A stretch of DNA of 64,000 nt. Source: Megalobrama amblycephala. Lineage: Eukaryota > Chordata > Actinopteri > Cypriniformes > Xenocyprididae. Shown in pieces: positions 48,076 to 60,875 of the stretch; positions within the stretch are counted from its first letter, which is position 1; each line of letters starts with the position of its first letter. Location of the stretch: positions 48,614,691 through 48,678,690 of the forward strand of contig NC_063045.1 in NCBI RefSeq assembly GCF_018812025.1, in the 5' to 3' direction. A model generated the notes under the pieces. That model had not been told where the DNA came from, made no database searches, and saw only the letters and a program-made list of their open reading frames with translations. The translations under genes were made by a program, and so were the position numbers.

Positions 48076-48106
<31 letters not shown>

Positions 48107-48227
48107 TTTGAAATGTTTTACTTTACATGTAGGGAATCTAGTATAAATGAAAGTTTCATTTTTTAAAATAATTTACAATAAAAAAATGAACTTTTTCACG
48201 ATATTCTAATTATATGACCAGCACCTG
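46697..48227 (-). mobile_element. Tc1-like transposon with long, well-preserved inverted repeats
   Basis: 1531 bp, flanked by TA on both sides. The ends CAGGTGCTGGTCATATAATT and its exact reverse complement begin inverted repeats of about 200 bp, including AGAATATCGTGAAAAAGTTC and AGTCCAAAATCCAGTATCTC. The right repeat contains a 29-A run (48076-48104) where the left has only 9 T. It carries a dead transposase on the minus strand. Confidence 0.96.
46985..47938 (-). pseudogene. Tc1-like transposase pseudogene (minus strand)
   Basis: Starts at an ATG (47936-47938) with MGKTADLAMVQETIIDTLHK and the first helix-turn-helix, then stops at a TAG (47801) after SDVSKHIKCKVD. Further parts lie in other frames: TTKPLLKQKQHQKHLTWAKE with KKNWTV; VMIWGAMTSAGVGPLCFIK; NAAIFQEILEHFMLPSADKL with YGDADFLFQQD (second Asp); and PDP-stop-IYGIF where PDLNPIENLWG is expected. 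At least one nonsense change and several frameshifts; the interior HTH-to-catalytic region is shortened. Not functional. Confidence 0.95.
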
Positions 48228-48470
48228 TATGTTTAACTGGATGCTCAGTATTGATCATGTGAATGCACGTTTTAAACAGCTTATTGTACAAGTTAATCGC
48301 TGTTCTAAAACTAATGTGCTGCTACATTGTAAAACATACACAGACAGTAGCGCACATCACGTGCAAATTGCGTGCACACAGAAACATTCAGTAGTGCAGA
48401 AATGTATTGTCAACACTGTTCTGTAATTTATCAATAAAATAGCTTAAAAACTAAAACATTCTCGCATAAA

Positions 48471-49195
48471 TTTCTTATTAACTAAAACCCACAGCTTCAC
48501 TATTAGTAGAGAGACGCTGCCAGGTAGAATTAAAGGCTTAGTTCACACAAAAATAAAAATTCTTCCATAATTTACTCACCCTCAAGCCGTCCTATGTGTA
48601 TATGACTTTTATTTCAGCCAAACACAATCGGAGTTGTATTAAAAAATATCCTGGCTCTTCCCAGCTTTATAATGGCAGTGAATGATGCCATTTTTTTAAA
48701 GCCGAAAAAAGCACATCCATCCATCATAAAAGTTATCCATATGGCTCCAGGGGGTTAATAAAGGCCTTCTGAAGCGAAGCAATGCAATTTTTGTAAGAAA
48801 AATATAAATTTTTAAAACTTTATAAACTATAATAACTGGTTTCCGGTAACAGCCGTCCACATGTTCATGAGAGTGTTGAGTTCTGGCGTATGATGTAGGC
48901 GTAGCGTAATATCAAGACTATTTATTTTGAAGCATCCTGGATAAAACTCCATTTTAAGACTAATACAAATCTACAGTATAGCTAAAACAACTCACTTCTT
49001 TTCCATTGCTGGAAACAAAGCCTGCTTCCGGGTTTGTCACTTCTCACCGGAGCTTACACTACGCCTACGTCATAAGCTGGAACTCGACTCTTTCGTGAAT
49101 GTGTGGATATCCATTACTGGAAGCCAGTTATTATAGTTTATAAAGTTATAAATATGGATATATTTCTTGCAAAAATTCATCATTTCGAGAGTCCA
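48471..49195. mobile_element. GGCTTAGTTCAC-type foldback element, decayed
   Basis: 48538 onward: GGCTTAGTTCACACAAAAAT, TTTACTCACCCTCAAGCC, CAGCCAAACACAATCGGAG, AAATATCCTGGCTCTTCCCA. Mirrored blocks around the centre: TTTATAAACTATAATAACTGG against CCAGTTATTATAGTTTATAA, and GATGTAGGCGTAG against CTACGCCTACGTC. The right terminus is lost after ATATTTCTTGCAAAAATTC. Confidence 0.7.
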
Positions 49196-51168
49196 AATCA
49201 AGCAATTGTGGGACAGCGCTGTCCTGTGTTTAGATTGACACTACAGTCATTCATTATATTCAACAACAACATAAGCTTGTTCTGTCCGTGCGTCATTCAT
49301 CATAATGCCATTTCTATGTCATTGCACATGCGCAAAAATTTCCAGTTTAGGTTTTCAATCCGATCAAATGTTTACATGTCCTATCGAACAGATTTTCCAC
49401 CCGCCACAGACCAATGATAGTACAAAGGATGTTTACCAGCCGGAGTGAACTTTTCCAGAAACAAGCACCAAACGAACCTCATTTTGGCCTGATTTTGTTC
49501 AAAATGACGTCACACCAGTTTGTTCTTCAATTTCACTTTAAGTATATCTGGGCCTTAAAGGTAAAAGGTAAAATACCTTACCCACAACCACCAATTCTGA
49601 GCACTGAGCAAAATCCGATAAAGTTGGGTTTTAGTCAAAGTCTTGATCCGTAACACACAATCACATATACACTAGTGAGGCAAGAGGCAGAAATCTCTTG
49701 GGCTGGCATATGGACTCTGGAAACAATCCTATCAGGCTGCTGCCCATCCCTATTCCCTATGTGCTTGAATACTGAAAGAGGGCCGTGGGGGCTGTGACAA
49801 TGTGGAGAATGGTAGCAGACATACCTCCCACAGCGCTTCCAGAACAAGCCTTCAGAGGAATATATGGAACTCTGAACCTTTACAACAGAGAAAAGAATAA
49901 GTGAGATGGAGACAAAGAACAAGTAAGCAGGAGAGACAGCTAGAGAAGGAGAGAGGTCATACATTTGAGACATTGCCATATAATTAAAAAAATTCAAAGA
50001 CTGTTGCATGATCTCCATTGCCTTCTGTTACTGTATATGTTCATTATTACACTCGCTAGTATAATAACCATGTTTATCGAAATATTTTTCATTTTACGGT
50101 TAGGGTTGTTACATTCTATGCATTGAATTGCATTGCATTCCTGAGCGTCCTGATGTACATGGGGTCAAGGTTCGCATGCACCGTCTTAAGGAGAGCTGAA
50201 CTATGTGTGTCGATGGCAGAATAGTTGTATAGTTGTAATGAGTGAGCCTCGGGGGAAGTGACACATCATGCATGTGGACAGGCGGTGACATGGCAATGAA
50301 TCCTCACTTCTAGCCTCTTCGTGTCTGACTCAAAAGTGCAACAAAAGACCTGAGCACAGCACCAACAAGCAGATGTGTCAAATCGGTGTGAAAGGCCTGT
50401 TTGTGATTGTTAGTGTTGGTTCGGGCTTGCTGTTCTTAAGGCTAGTTCACACCTCGTCCGATTCAACAAAACAACATGAACGAATGAAATATTCATAAAC
50501 AATATTTCACACCAAAATACTGTTTGGTTTCTAAATTTAAGAGAAACATCTGAGACGAATCTGAAACCTAACTAAGAACCTCATTATGTCTTCTGAGTTA
50601 TAAAGAGCAACCTCTGAACAATAACATTTTTCCTTTGGGAAAAAAAATAAAGAAAATTGGCCTATCATCTGCAGACATGGTGTGAAGCTTACAGAGAGCC
50701 ATTGTTTCCTTTAAAATCTTGTGAACATTCTTTGTGCCAAATTTCAGAGCTTATGTGGCTAATTTCTAGTCTTTGTTTGAGACAATTGTGTGAAACCTGA
50801 GGCCAGTCTTGCTAAGTGAGAGGAGTATTAAATGAGAATACTTGCATTTTCATCTATTTAACTTTCAAACACACAACATCCACTCTCAATGAACAACTGA
50901 TAATGTACAGTCAACTATGGTCATCTTCATCATCATAAACTTTTTAAAATAAAATAATTTTATTTCAGTTGTTGTTCATTTTTATTAAGTTTAATGAGTT
51001 TAATTAATTTTATTATGTGAGAAGAAAGACCAAATAAATTAGGAAAGGAAACATGCATTTCAACACATTATACACACACACACTCAGTTTTCTCAACTCC
51101 CTCCTGCAGTTGTTAAATTGAGACCCCTAGGGTTCTCCATATGTTTAGCATTTATACCTGTAGGACAT

Positions 51169-51170
<2 letters not shown>
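49196..51170. other. Unassigned stretch
   Basis: No gene established. A 53-bp exon-like segment on the minus strand is listed separately. 50440-50520 (GGCTAGTTCACACCTCG) is a possible element end. Confidence 0.45.
49825..49877 (-). CDS. Very weak candidate micro-exon
   Basis: On the minus strand a pyrimidine-rich tract ending CTCTGTTGTAAAG precedes 53 bp ending TGTGGGAG, followed by GTATGT, a good donor. One frame reads VQSSIYSSEGLFWKRCGR. The Gly-Leu-Phe-Trp-x2-Cys string is faintly like the GLW-x2-C segment of claudin-type four-membrane-span proteins. Such splice-like pairs arise by chance in tens of kilobases, so this is only a pointer. Confidence 0.15.

Positions 51171-51262
<92 letters not shown>
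51171..51262. repeat. (CA)n microsatellite, about 45 units
   Basis: Uninterrupted CA run. Confidence 0.98.
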
Positions 51263-51264
<2 letters not shown>

Positions 51265-51740
51265 GATATTTAAAAAATATCTTGCCTGTGCCATCCATCT
51301 TCATTAGCTGGTGGGACCGAGAGACGACGCAGACACTCTCAACAGTTAATAACATAAAAAGCACATCGCAGGCCTAAGGGAGAGTGAACACAAGGAGGAG
51401 AAAGCTATTAATATCCAAACACACACACACACATATTTAATATGTACACCCATGCTTGTATGAACACTTCTGCACATTTACACACACTAACCAACCATAA
51501 ACCCTTAAGAACACACAACAACCTTCAGCATTAAGAGGCAGTGTGACCTTCATTCACGCGCACAAACTCTAACATCATTATATTACGTCTGTCTGTTTTT
51601 ACAAATATACCGATTTTAAACAAGACACTAGATTGCTCTTAGCACAGTTAGAAGACAGTAACAGAATTTTAATTTTAATTAAATTTCATGAATTCTGATT
51701 AGCAAGCATATTGCTAAAAGCAAGGCATATATATATATGT
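51263..51740. other. Unassigned stretch
   Basis: Contains short CACA runs, otherwise unremarkable. Confidence 0.5.
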
Positions 51741-52066
51741 GTTATATAAGCATATATAAGTAATTGTGTTACTTAGTTCCTTTTTATGTAAAGTAGTGTG
51801 TCAAGTTACTTTTGAGTAACTTTTTCTCACCTAGGCATTTTTGGCCCTTTCACACCAGAAGTGAAATGAACAAGCCTCAGATTGAAGGAAATGCAAATTC
51901 ACACCTGTACAGTAGAGGGCGCAGCTCAAACAAACCTTTCAACTGTGTATCTCAGTAAATCCGATATTTTGTTTGAAGATTAAAAGCAATGCGTTACTTT
52001 ACTAGTTACTTGACAAAAGTAATCTGATTACGCAATTGCGTTACTTGTAATGTGTTCCCCTCAACA

Positions 52067-52068
<2 letters not shown>
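51741..52068. repeat. Interspersed repeat ending GTTACTTGTAATGTGTTCCCC
   Basis: Mirrored GTTACTT- and AAGTAAC-type motifs at both ends and an internal GGCCCTTTCACACCAGAAGT..GTAGAGGGCGCAG block suggest an inverted-repeat element. It runs straight into the TA/TG array. Confidence 0.45.

Positions 52069-52160
<92 letters not shown>
52069..52160. repeat. (TA)n(TG)n compound microsatellite
   Basis: About 30 TA units followed by about 15 TG units. Confidence 0.98.
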
Positions 52161-52161
<1 letters not shown>

Positions 52162-53850
52162 ACAGCAAAAAAAAATAAATAATAATAATTAAAATAAATG
52201 TAAAGGCTAATTATTCAGTACCATGGTATATTTAATCAAAAAGTGGTGAAGATTTTGATTCATCGTAGTGCATATTTTGAGTCTGTTCATTATAAATGTT
52301 TTTTTTTTTTTGTGTGAGTCACTGAATCATTCACTGAGTTGATTCCTTCAAAAACACATACTGTAGATGCAGTTCTTCCACCCCCTTTCTCCCATTGTTG
52401 TGAACAAGATTGACTCACATGCTAAAGTGACTGATTGACAAGCCACCTTTGGTTCAGCAGATCCTCATTCACAAAGATTTCTCAGCAAGTTGTTCACTGA
52501 AGGCAGGAAAACAGACACGCTGCAAAACAGATACTTCATTGAACGACTATTAATCAATGCATAGTACTTCGCAAGAATGATTTGTTCACGTAAAGCTGAT
52601 TCATTCACAAAATAATAGCCATTTCAAAGTGTCATATATGCAGAGACCCACTTTAAAGAGTGTGTAAAGAGTGAAGAATCCTTTAGGGTTACAAAGCAAA
52701 CATGAAAATGCAGCTTTCATGGTATTTAATCTACATGCACCTCTCAGCATGGAATGCTTCTGCAGGATTGCACATTACGGTTGGTGTCTTCTGGGTGTTG
52801 TGGATGCATTAGCCCTTAATAATTACAGATTTCTTTTGTTCTGCTCTTTCTTTTTTTAAACCATGAGCTGCCGAGTAATTAAAAAGGAGAAATCTGAAAG
52901 GCTAGTGTCCCACTGAGAACATGCATCAAAGGGGGCCTGGTTTTTTTTTTAATCGTTTCTTATTCATCCTGTTGTCCATCGCCACTCTGTCTCTCTCCTT
53001 TTCTACCTCCCCCCTTTTTTCATTCTATTTCCCTTTTATATCTCAGTGGGAAGTCAAGTGAGTTTGCTCTGTCCACCAGTGTGGGCTGGTATGGAGAGTG
53101 GCTGCATTTCTCCACTGCTGGTTCATTATGTATGAGCACGGCAGATCCGTAGATCTGCGGCAGAACGTTCCGAGATGCTATCTTACCTCCATCTCCCCAG
53201 ATACAGTTCAGGCCTGATTATATCACAAGCCAGAACACGTTCCAGAACAAAAGCCTTATCCAGCAGCGCTTATGATGTCAGCACACCTACAGCAGTGACG
53301 CCCGTCCTGCTTCAGTGGCAAGAAAACAAGATGATTATTTGAAAATAACACACAAATGGGTTTTGAAAATTAGCCAAAGCTCTGCTTTCCTTTCAGATTC
53401 ATCACGGCACAATTTCCGAATGCAAGAATATAATTAAGACGAGTTTGCTCAGTTAATGTACTTAATGTGACAATTAAGTTGTAGTTTAATAAGTGCAAAA
53501 CGAATGCACAAATCTCTGCAAAACACTCTGAGTTCACTCAGTGACACTCTAAACTAACTTATAGTTTAAAATAAATAAATCTAAAAAAAAGCGATTAATA
53601 GTGTAACCTTACAAGTAAAATTACCATAAAAAAGTAAGTCCAATTGCTTAAAAAAATATATAAAATAATATATAATATAAAAAAATAATAGCTACATGCC
53701 TTGAGGTATTATTGCATGTTGCGGGATGAGTGAACTCTTTTCCTGCCAGAGTTTATTAAAAAAAGTTGCCAGCCAGCGGCAGCATTTTTGATCATATTCA
53801 CAAAACTTTCATGGCCCCCAGAATATTTTTTAAATGAATATCAGAACATA

Positions 53851-53853
<3 letters not shown>
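52161..53853. other. Unassigned stretch
   Basis: No gene recognised. 53090-53300 has balanced composition and no repeat match, so it is a conservation-test candidate. The rest is AT-rich. Confidence 0.45.
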
Positions 53854-54186
<333 letters not shown>

Positions 54187-54667
54187 TTGGGCTGGGACAA
54201 TACTATTGATGCATCGTGATTCATGGATAATTTCTGATATTTTCCAAATGCATTGCATATCGATTCTGAGCTTAGTGTTTAACAGCAGATGGTGCTCTAG
54301 GCTATTTTTTAACCGCATGCTCAACTGCTCACGAAGAAGAGCGCTCGTGCATCTAACAAAGTATTTGCACCTCAGAATGCTTTTATGACTCATGATTAAT
54401 GTAAACAGCCCACTGCAACACCCTTGTAATTTTCTTCAACCTTTTCGAACTTTATGAATGATTATTTTATAGAGGTTCAAGTGGTGTGTGTACGGAATTG
54501 GAAGGAAACAGAGTACGGCTGTTCCTAAAGCACACAGTGCCATCTGCTGGTAAAAACTAAGCTCAGAATCAATTCGAGAGAGAATCGCAATACATACGGA
54601 AAATATCAGAATCGATCCAGAATCATTTCTCGATTTGGGATTCATCGATGTATTGATCCAGCCCTAG
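54187..54667. mobile_element. hAT-like inverted-repeat element with GGGCTGGGACAATAC ends
   Basis: GGGCTGGGACAATACTATTG mirrors the right end GTATTGATCCAGCCC. Inner mirrored blocks include CTGATATTTTCC against GGAAAATATCAG and ATTCTGAGCTTAG against CTAAGCTCAGAAT. No clear target duplication. Confidence 0.75.
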
Positions 54668-57230
54668 TAGACTGAGTCCATCAACACCCCCAAAGCACAG
54701 TCCTATAGCTACTTCTTCCTAGGTCAACAGTTCATTCGGTGACGTTAGGCAATCATAACTTTTATTTCCATACCAAAATTCCAGATGGCCAGACAGTGAT
54801 TCATCTTTTATAAATCGCTAATATATAAATGTCTGTGACGCTGTGAGCACGGAGACTGTTGTGAAGACTGTAAATATGTAAAATGTTTAACTTTTTAAAA
54901 TGTTTGATGTTTAATATGAATAAATAGCGCTCATAAACGGCCGTCGATGGCATTTGCAAGTGAAACGAGTTGAGGCTTGGACCCAGAAACAGCGTTCCTT
55001 ACGTCACAACTTAACAAGCGGATAGCCTATGGGTAGGCAAATAAATATTCTTTGGCTCTGGACACTGTTGTAGAACAGTTAAAAACTAAAGGAAAACATT
55101 AAATTGGTCTACTTTTGGTAGATAGTCTTTAATTACTGAAATTAGAATGTCAAACAGTGTAACAGACATCTTGGGGTTTGTCTTGAGTAAATAGCACCAT
55201 CATCTCAGAGGAGTTTCCCCTAACACACAAAAAGAATAGTGAATATCAAAGTTATTCCCCATACTTTACAGATACAGCTGTTAAAGAACCCCAGAACAGC
55301 ATAAATTGAATTGAATTGAATGAACTACTAAGTTCCGTAAGGCTGTCAGTCAGTTAATTAGAATTAATTACTTGGAATACTGGAGTAATCAATCAAATGA
55401 AACGCATATATCCTATCAATATGTGCAGGGATTAAAGTTCTCCATAACTACTGTATGAAGGATTTCTGTCAATTAGATTGCATTACAATTGGATTGTGTT
55501 TATTGGTGCTATTATTTGTAATTTGTTTATTTGATTTGATATAAGTCCATTAGTGGTGAGGCCTGCAGTTTCATTTCATACATTTTTTAAATCAGGCAAA
55601 CTGGCATTAGAAGCTGATCTAAAACATCTTCTTCCCTTAAAATGCTATTGGTTTTGAGTATTTAAATAAAGTGATGGTTAAAAAAATATGACATAGCCTG
55701 GAAAAAAAAAAGATTATTTTTTGGTTTGAGTCCCTAAGAAAGGCCATCAAATGAAGATCGTTTAAAAGATATTACATTGTGCGCATTACAAAAAGTCAGT
55801 ATATTGTTTGTTTTATTCAATCAAGTTTGGTAGAGTTTGCGCTTTCCATCTGTGCTAGTTTTTAATTGTTTGCCTGTAAACATGCAGTAGACAGCATCTG
55901 CTAAGAACATGAATGTAAAATGCAGCAGTCCTAAGAGAGTTTGTGCAACTTTCTTGCAGCTCCAGCAAACATGAACTTTGACTAGATTTGGTTAAAGTGC
56001 AACACTTCAAACACTGCATGTAGGGCCACGGGCCCTGTTGCGTATCTGTGTAGACTAAAGTGATAGAGAGGCGAAATGGAGAAGAAAAATGAAAACTCTG
56101 GAGTGAGAGACCAAGACAGACAGAAAAAGAGCTTGCACATTTATTTACCTTTCTGTTAAGAAAGAGATTACTGTCTATTTGTACAGGCCTCTAGCTAAAC
56201 ACAATCAGTGCAGAAGTCTCCATGATGCCTGAGAGAGACACATCACTCAGTGTATACATTCTTTTCTCCCCATTTCCTCACTTTTCTTTTTTTCTGTTCT
56301 TAAGCTGTTAAGCTAGCAGTAAAAATGCCACCTTGAAATGCCCATTACAGCTTCTGTCAGTGTGTGCCTGGCAGCAGCTGCCAACCCGGGTGTAAATGTC
56401 ACCTGCCCTGCCCCTCTGTCCTCAAGAGATGGTCAATGTGAGATAAAAAAGAGACAGAGAGAAACAGACATTGAGGTGTAATACAAACCAAGGGTAAATC
56501 ATATTCTTCTGTCATTATTAACCACTGCAATATCATGATGAAAAAGGAAATTGTTCAATAGTCAGTAAAATACTGTCAGTACTATAGTAAAATGAAGTAC
56601 TGCTTTTTCTTGCATGTACCAGTGCAATACCAGGGTACACTGCAAAAATGTAAACAAGACACATAAGTGATCAAGAAAATATTTCTGGAGCAGATTCCTA
56701 CTATATTTCATGTAAATGCTATGGTATGGTACAGTATATGAATATGATACCATTGTATATATCAAATACATGTACTATATACATCACAGTACCACACTGA
56801 CAACATGATAGTTTTTTGTAGAGATGTACAAAACACATAAAATACTTGCTGACACCTACAGCACTCTGTCGCACTTTCACAGAGGATGTTATAAATCTTT
56901 CTCCTCTTTCTAAACCTCTGAGCTGTATTATCTTATATCTGAAGGTCCCCTTGAAGCACTGATGGATGACCACATGTTCCATATCTAGACACTTTAGAAA
57001 GAAAAGCTGGAAGACTTTTAGAGGGGATGAAGAACCAGAATGTACACTCTTTGAAAAAAAACAACAACAACTAGCTGTTAGCATGTCGTGCTACAGACAT
57101 GAATGATACCTTAAATTGTGTGGCTTGTTGGGGAGAAATGCTGTTATTTTTCTAACTGACAGGACCTATAATTTTCACCTGGTGGATGATAAAATGATGA
57201 AAGGAAAAAAAAGAAGAAGGAGAATCTAAG
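54668..57230. other. Unassigned stretch
   Basis: No repeat family or gene recognised. Short reverse frames at 56562-57084 have no recognisable domain. Confidence 0.5.
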
Positions 57231-58740
57231 CCAGAAGTAGGAACCAAACTTGAACTTACTAACAAGAAACACTCAACCTAGCAACCAGCTAACAACATGT
57301 TAAAAAAATACTCAAAACACCTTAGCCGACTTATAGCCTAACCCTAGAAACCACCTAACAACATGCAAATAGCCAGAGCCAGCAAACAGCTAACAATGTA
57401 AAAAAAAATATCTCAAAACACTCTAGGAACCATATAGCAACACCTTAGCAACCACCCAGAACATCTAATTTATGGTACCACCTAACAACGTAGAAAAACA
57501 CTTTTACAAACGCTTTAACAAACATATAGCAACACCCTAGCAACCATCCAGAATATCTTAGCAACCACCTAACATGCCAAAAACAATCAGAACACTTTAG
57601 CAAACATAGCAACACCTTAGCAAACACAGAGAACATCTCAGCAATCACCTAACTACATTCTAAAACACTTAGAACACTTTAACAAATATATAGCAACACT
57701 CTAGCAACCACCTAACATGGCAAAAACACTCAGAAGACTTTAGCAAACATCGCAACACCTTAGCAAACACAGAGAACATCTTAGTAATCACCTAACAACA
57801 TTCTAAAACACTTAGAACACTTTAAGAAATATATAGCAACACACTAGCAATCACCCAGGGCATCTTAGCAACCACCTAACATGCCAAAAACAATCAGAAC
57901 ACTTTAGCAAACATAGCAACACCTTAGCAAACACAGAGAACATCTCAGCAATCACCTAACTACATTCTAAAACACTTAGAACACTTTAACAAATATATAG
58001 CAACACTCTAGCAACCACCTAACATGGCAAAAACACTCAGAAGACTTTAGCAAACATCGCAACACCTTAGCAAACACAGAGAACATCTTAGTAATCACCT
58101 AACAACATTCTAAAACACTTAGAACACTTTAAGAAATATATAGCAACACACTAGCAATCACCCAGGGCATCTTAGCAACCACCTAACATGGCAAAAACAT
58201 TTAGAACACTTTAGCAAACACAGCAACACCCTAGCAAACACAGAGAACATCTTAGCAATCACCTAACATTGCAAAAACATTTAGAACTCTTTAGCAAACA
58301 TATAGCAACACCCTAGCAAACACAAAGAACGTCTAAGCAATTACCTAAAAACATTCTTAAAAATACTCAGAATACTTTAACAAACACATATCAACACCCT
58401 AGCAACCACCCAGAACACTTTAGCATCCACCTAACAGCATAGTAAAAAAAATCACTCAGAACACTTTAGCAACCATATATCAACACCCTAGCAACCACCC
58501 AGACTATCTTAGCAACCACCTAACATTCAAAAAAAAAAAAAAAAAACACGTTAGCAGCCAAATAGTCAGACCCTAGCAACCACGTAACAGCATGCAAAAA
58601 ACACCCACAATACTTTCACAAACATACTGTGTACGGGAGTATACACCCAGAACAAACACCTTAGCAACCACCTAACTGCATGTTAAAAAATTCCCTCAGA
58701 ACACTTTTTACCAACCGTATACTGTAGCAACACAAATCAA
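57231..58740. repeat. Degenerate AGCAACCACCTAACA minisatellite
   Basis: About 1.5 kb of irregular repeats built from TAGCAACACCCTAGCAACCA, CCACCTAACA.., AAAACACT.AGAACACTTTAGC and CACAGAGAACATCTTAGC. Unit length varies around 80-100 bp. It includes a 20-A run near 58530. Confidence 0.92.
57565..58178. repeat. 307-bp tandem duplication in the minisatellite
   Basis: The segment beginning at AACATGCCAAAAACAATCAG (57571) recurs at 57878, 307 bp later, and stays nearly identical through CACCCAGGGCATCTTAGC. A third copy starts to diverge at AACATGGCAAAAACATTTAG. Confidence 0.93.
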
Positions 58741-60338
58741 TAATCAACAAACATGTGAAACATTGCTTTCTATGATTGTGACTTTTATGCATTTAGGTCA
58801 GAATTGAAATATCTGTGTAAACACATTATGTTTGTCTCTTGATATGGCATCTCTGCAGAGTAAAATCCCTCTAAATAGGCCCATTTGGTTTGTAACACCA
58901 TGCGGAGACCCCTGTCCCGTGTGGCTTTGGAGTGTCTTTGGTGTGTTGAAACTGCTTTGGCAACAGCAGGTGCCTGAGAGACTCCGAGAGAGGTGGAACA
59001 AGGGTAAACCCTGCATCAGTAGTTTGATATCGTCCTCCCACACAAACAGCAACATTTGCCTTCCTCGTGTCGCCAAGCACTTATCGAGAAAGCCTGCAGC
59101 CTCCGGGGGATCGGCAAGAGCGATTTAGCCTCTGAAAAGTGGAGCCGGTTCCTTATCCTGCCATGCTAATCTGATCTCAGGTCTGAGGGCCTCTGTGTGC
59201 GTCGGCTTGCTCTCACAGTCTCTCACCTGTCTGTCTACAGCAGAGAGGTTTTGTTTGATCGCTCAGGTCTGAGATGGTAACCTGGATGAGAGCTCAACTC
59301 AGCTGTAATCTGTCTTTGACAACTGAATTCTTATTACAAAGGGTTTTTAGGGTCTAATAGAGGCAGGCTCGCCATAATATGGGCCGATTTTTACCTCACC
59401 TATTGAGAGAGTGTGTGTGTGCGAGAGTAAGTTGAGAGCAGAGATGAAAGAGGGTGAGAAGAAAAGTGGAAAAAGATAGCATAGAGGCCAATGAGAAGGT
59501 GTAAGAAGAGAGAAAGGATAAGAAGATAAAAATAGACCGTGTGAGGAACTGAGACAACCAGAGAAAGAGTCATCAAGTCAATGAGAAACGGCAATGACAA
59601 ATGGTTTGATAATGAAGGCAAAGGCTTTAGGAAGGAAATTAAAAATTTATCAGGAACATAGACAGATTGAAATTGAGTGCATCTTTCATTACTATCACAA
59701 GAGCTTTATCTGTAAAGATACTCTAAGAAATAATATACATCGGAAGAGTTTATAGATTATATCTGGCATAAATGAAACATAAACAAATCTCGTGAACAAC
59801 TAGCTGTCTACAATAGAGATCTCATAACATCAAAAACATAGTGTATTTACATTCCACAAAATTCCATCATGTTTGGGTCACATGGAATTATGAATAAAAT
59901 TATGTTACTGTATGATCATGCAGGCCACCATATTTGTGTCCAAAATGTATCAACATGCATCGTGCTGAGCTAATTATAAAGCTTGATAAAGTGATACTGC
60001 TGTTTACCTCTCATGTTTCATTATTTCATTCATTACAACTCCTCCCCTGAGTGAACTGTACACTGTCCGCCATGTTTATCTCCTCGCCAGAGCATTTAAC
60101 AGAAGCATTCAAGTAAGAAATGTATTCTTATTAAAGCTACTAAAGTCATTTAATCAAGAGCAGTGAGTGATTTTCTGTTTTTCTTTTGTTGTTTGATTCA
60201 TACTAACAGCATAACAGTAGGTACTCTATATTGCGCTGCTGTCAATTTAATACACAGATCTAATACTCTAATATACGCATGTGATTTCTTTCCCTGCTAT
60301 TTATGTTCACAGACATAACCTTGTGTGTATTTGACAGT
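58741..60338. other. Unassigned stretch
   Basis: No gene established. 58830-59130 has balanced composition and a 98-codon open frame with no recognisable domain. 59400-59630 is purine-rich. The remainder is AT-rich. Confidence 0.45.
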
Positions 60339-60745
60339 TTAAAGGGTTAGTTCACCCAAAAATGAAAATTATGTCATTTATTTCTCACCCTCATGTCGTT
60401 CCACACCTGTAAGACCTTTGTTCATCTTAACTTAAGCCTGCATCGCCAGCAATAACACTCCCTTTTTCAATGCCCAGAAAGCTACTAAAAACATATTTAA
60501 AACAGTTCATGTGACTACAGTGGTTCAACCTTAATATTATAAAGCGACGAGAATACTTTTTGTGTGCCAAAAATAACAAAATAGCGACTTTATTCAACAA
60601 TACCTAGTGAAGGGCGATTTCAAAACGCTGCTTCATGAAGCTTTGAATCTTTATGAATCATTTGTTTTGAATCAGTGGTGTGGAACGACATGAGGGTAAG
60701 TATTTAATGATATAATTTTCATTTTGGGGTGAACTAACCCTTTAA
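60339..60745. mobile_element. Complete 407-bp foldback TTAA element
   Basis: TTAA at 60339-60342 and 60742-60745, termini AAAGGGTTAGTTCACCCAAA and TTTTGGGGTGAACTAACCC. A shorter relative of 16091-16788, sharing GTGGTTCAACCTTAATATTA and GCGACGAGAATACTTTTTGT but lacking the second mirrored half. Confidence 0.9.
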
Positions 60746-60875
60746 GTGCAATTAAACGTGTAAGAGAAATCAGTTTAATACTCACAGGATGCACCGTCTG
60801 ACAGCCAGCTTTCTGTGCCTGTGCTTTGGATGTGTGCGCTCAGATATCTACTATATATCAGAAGTTTAAACTGCT
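60746..60875. other. Spacer between two TTAA elements
   Basis: 130 bp of unremarkable sequence. Confidence 0.5.

Larger units (their letters stand above)
46540..48470. repeat. Older repeat carrying the Tc1 insertion
   Basis: 46553-46694 (GGGTTTGTACAGACTAGTCG, GGCCTATAGAGGGCGCAACA) and 48230-48470 flank the Tc1 element and probably belong to one hAT-like repeat with a GACTAGTCGACTTTAATG end. The right end was not identified. Confidence 0.45.

Noticed and set aside
49635..50018. 127-codon reverse frame with hydrophobic segment
   Set aside because: The hydrophobic part comes from a pyrimidine-rich tract that looks more like intron or intergenic DNA; only the short splice-bounded segment was kept, at very low confidence.
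57231..58740. CRISPR-like regular repeats
   Set aside because: Units are degenerate and irregular with no unique spacers, and the sequence is from an animal genome.
58832..59128. 98-codon forward frame
   Set aside because: No recognisable family and no upstream or downstream gene structure; kept only as an unassigned balanced stretch.
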